DNA of 64,000 bases from Pomacea canaliculata (Eukaryota > Mollusca > Gastropoda > Architaenioglossa > Ampullariidae), in NCBI RefSeq assembly GCF_003073045.1, contig NC_037595.1:8173509-8237508 (forward strand), read 5' to 3'. A program made the translations under genes and the position numbers. Each line of letters begins with the position of its first letter. The first letter of the stretch is position 1. The notes below the pieces were generated by a model. It saw only the letters and a program-made list of their open reading frames with translations. It was not told the DNA's origin and searched no databases. Positions 63,558-64,000 of this stretch are shown piece by piece.

Positions 63558-64000
63558 GCAGAGAGAGAGATAAAAGAAGAAAATAAAAAATTCAAACGTT
63601 GTGGTCTACATAGATAAAGGGATTGGTAGACAGGTATAGCTGGCTATCGGACAGATTTACGAAGAGCAAAAGCACTTATATATATAGTAGGTGCACCCAC
63701 ACCGACAAAGCAGTTATAATAATAATGTTGTAACGCACGCCCCAGCTGCTCTACTTTACAACTGCTGTACCCGTCCTTTTAAAGTGCAGGAGCGGCCAGC
63801 TGTGTGCGTGCGTGTGTGCGTGTGTGCGTATGTGTGTGTGTCGTTTCATTCAAGGCGCTGGAGGCGGGGCCAAGCTGTCAATAAAGGAGTGCTGTTGCGT
63901 GAAATTGACTCTCCCTCTAGAGGGCGCCGCGGGGTTAGTGAGTGCGCGTTGCCAAGGTTACTCGTCTGGCGCGTCCTCGTTTCATCCCGGTGACTTCCTA
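61954..64000. other. Right-end region without recognised gene
   Basis: GC content rises toward 64000. A T run of about 33 lies at 63524-63556, with TG-rich microsatellites near 62975-63125 and 63803-63840. No coding sequence supported. Confidence 0.45.
63524..63556. repeat. Poly-T run
   Basis: About 33 consecutive T residues, directly followed by GGCAGAGAGAGAGATAAAAG; no element body recognised. Confidence 0.85.

Overview
The window is animal nuclear DNA: genes split by GT-AG (and some GC-AG) introns, AT-rich introns and spacers, microsatellites, and a mixed load of transposon remnants. The gene set and repeat styles (cathepsin L tandem cluster, PACRG, MRPS15, DIRS-like and CR1/L2-like remnants, hAT and Tigger MITEs) suit a lophotrochozoan, most likely a mollusc. 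That placement is an inference from sequence only.

Left part (1-27.2 kb, minus strand): a tandem array of four cathepsin L-type cysteine protease genes, called A-D here, all in the same orientation. A (1-1.31 kb) is only the 5' end; its other exons lie left of the window. B (4.0-7.8 kb), C (10.6-16.7 kb) and D (22.0-27.1 kb) each have one untranslated first exon and seven coding exons, with nearly identical exon lengths and phases. D reads through without a break (356 aa). B has two single-base insertions in the exon after the catalytic Cys exon. A (signal/propeptide exon) and C (signal peptide exon) also have reading-frame breaks. In B, C and D the first coding intron uses a GC donor; in A it is GT. 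The promoters carry CACGTG or CATGTG E-boxes like those bound by MiT/TFE lysosomal regulators.

Middle (27.2-37.2 kb): no host gene recognised. It holds two same-orientation Tigger/pogo-like elements of about 0.8 kb with TA target duplications, a MITE with CCGTGTTTCC termini, a CR1/L2-like reverse transcriptase relic and hAT-like MITE pieces.

Right-middle (37.4-51.9 kb): PACRG (minus, 5 coding exons, 245 aa) lies head to head with MRPS15 (plus, 8 coding exons, 329 aa), with 250 bp between start codons. The shared promoter contains an RFX-type X-box. Intron 2 of MRPS15 carries a DIRS-like tyrosine-recombinase retroelement relic flanked by inverted repeats.

Right end (51.9-64 kb): no host gene recognised. 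It contains a 3.6-kb TTAA-flanked transposon (58332-61949) with perfect 15-bp inverted ends and decayed coding exons.

PACRG, MRPS15 and cathepsin gene D all assemble into intact frames whose lengths are exact multiples of three. This argues that the frame breaks in A-C are real decay of duplicates rather than general sequence error, though local errors cannot be excluded.
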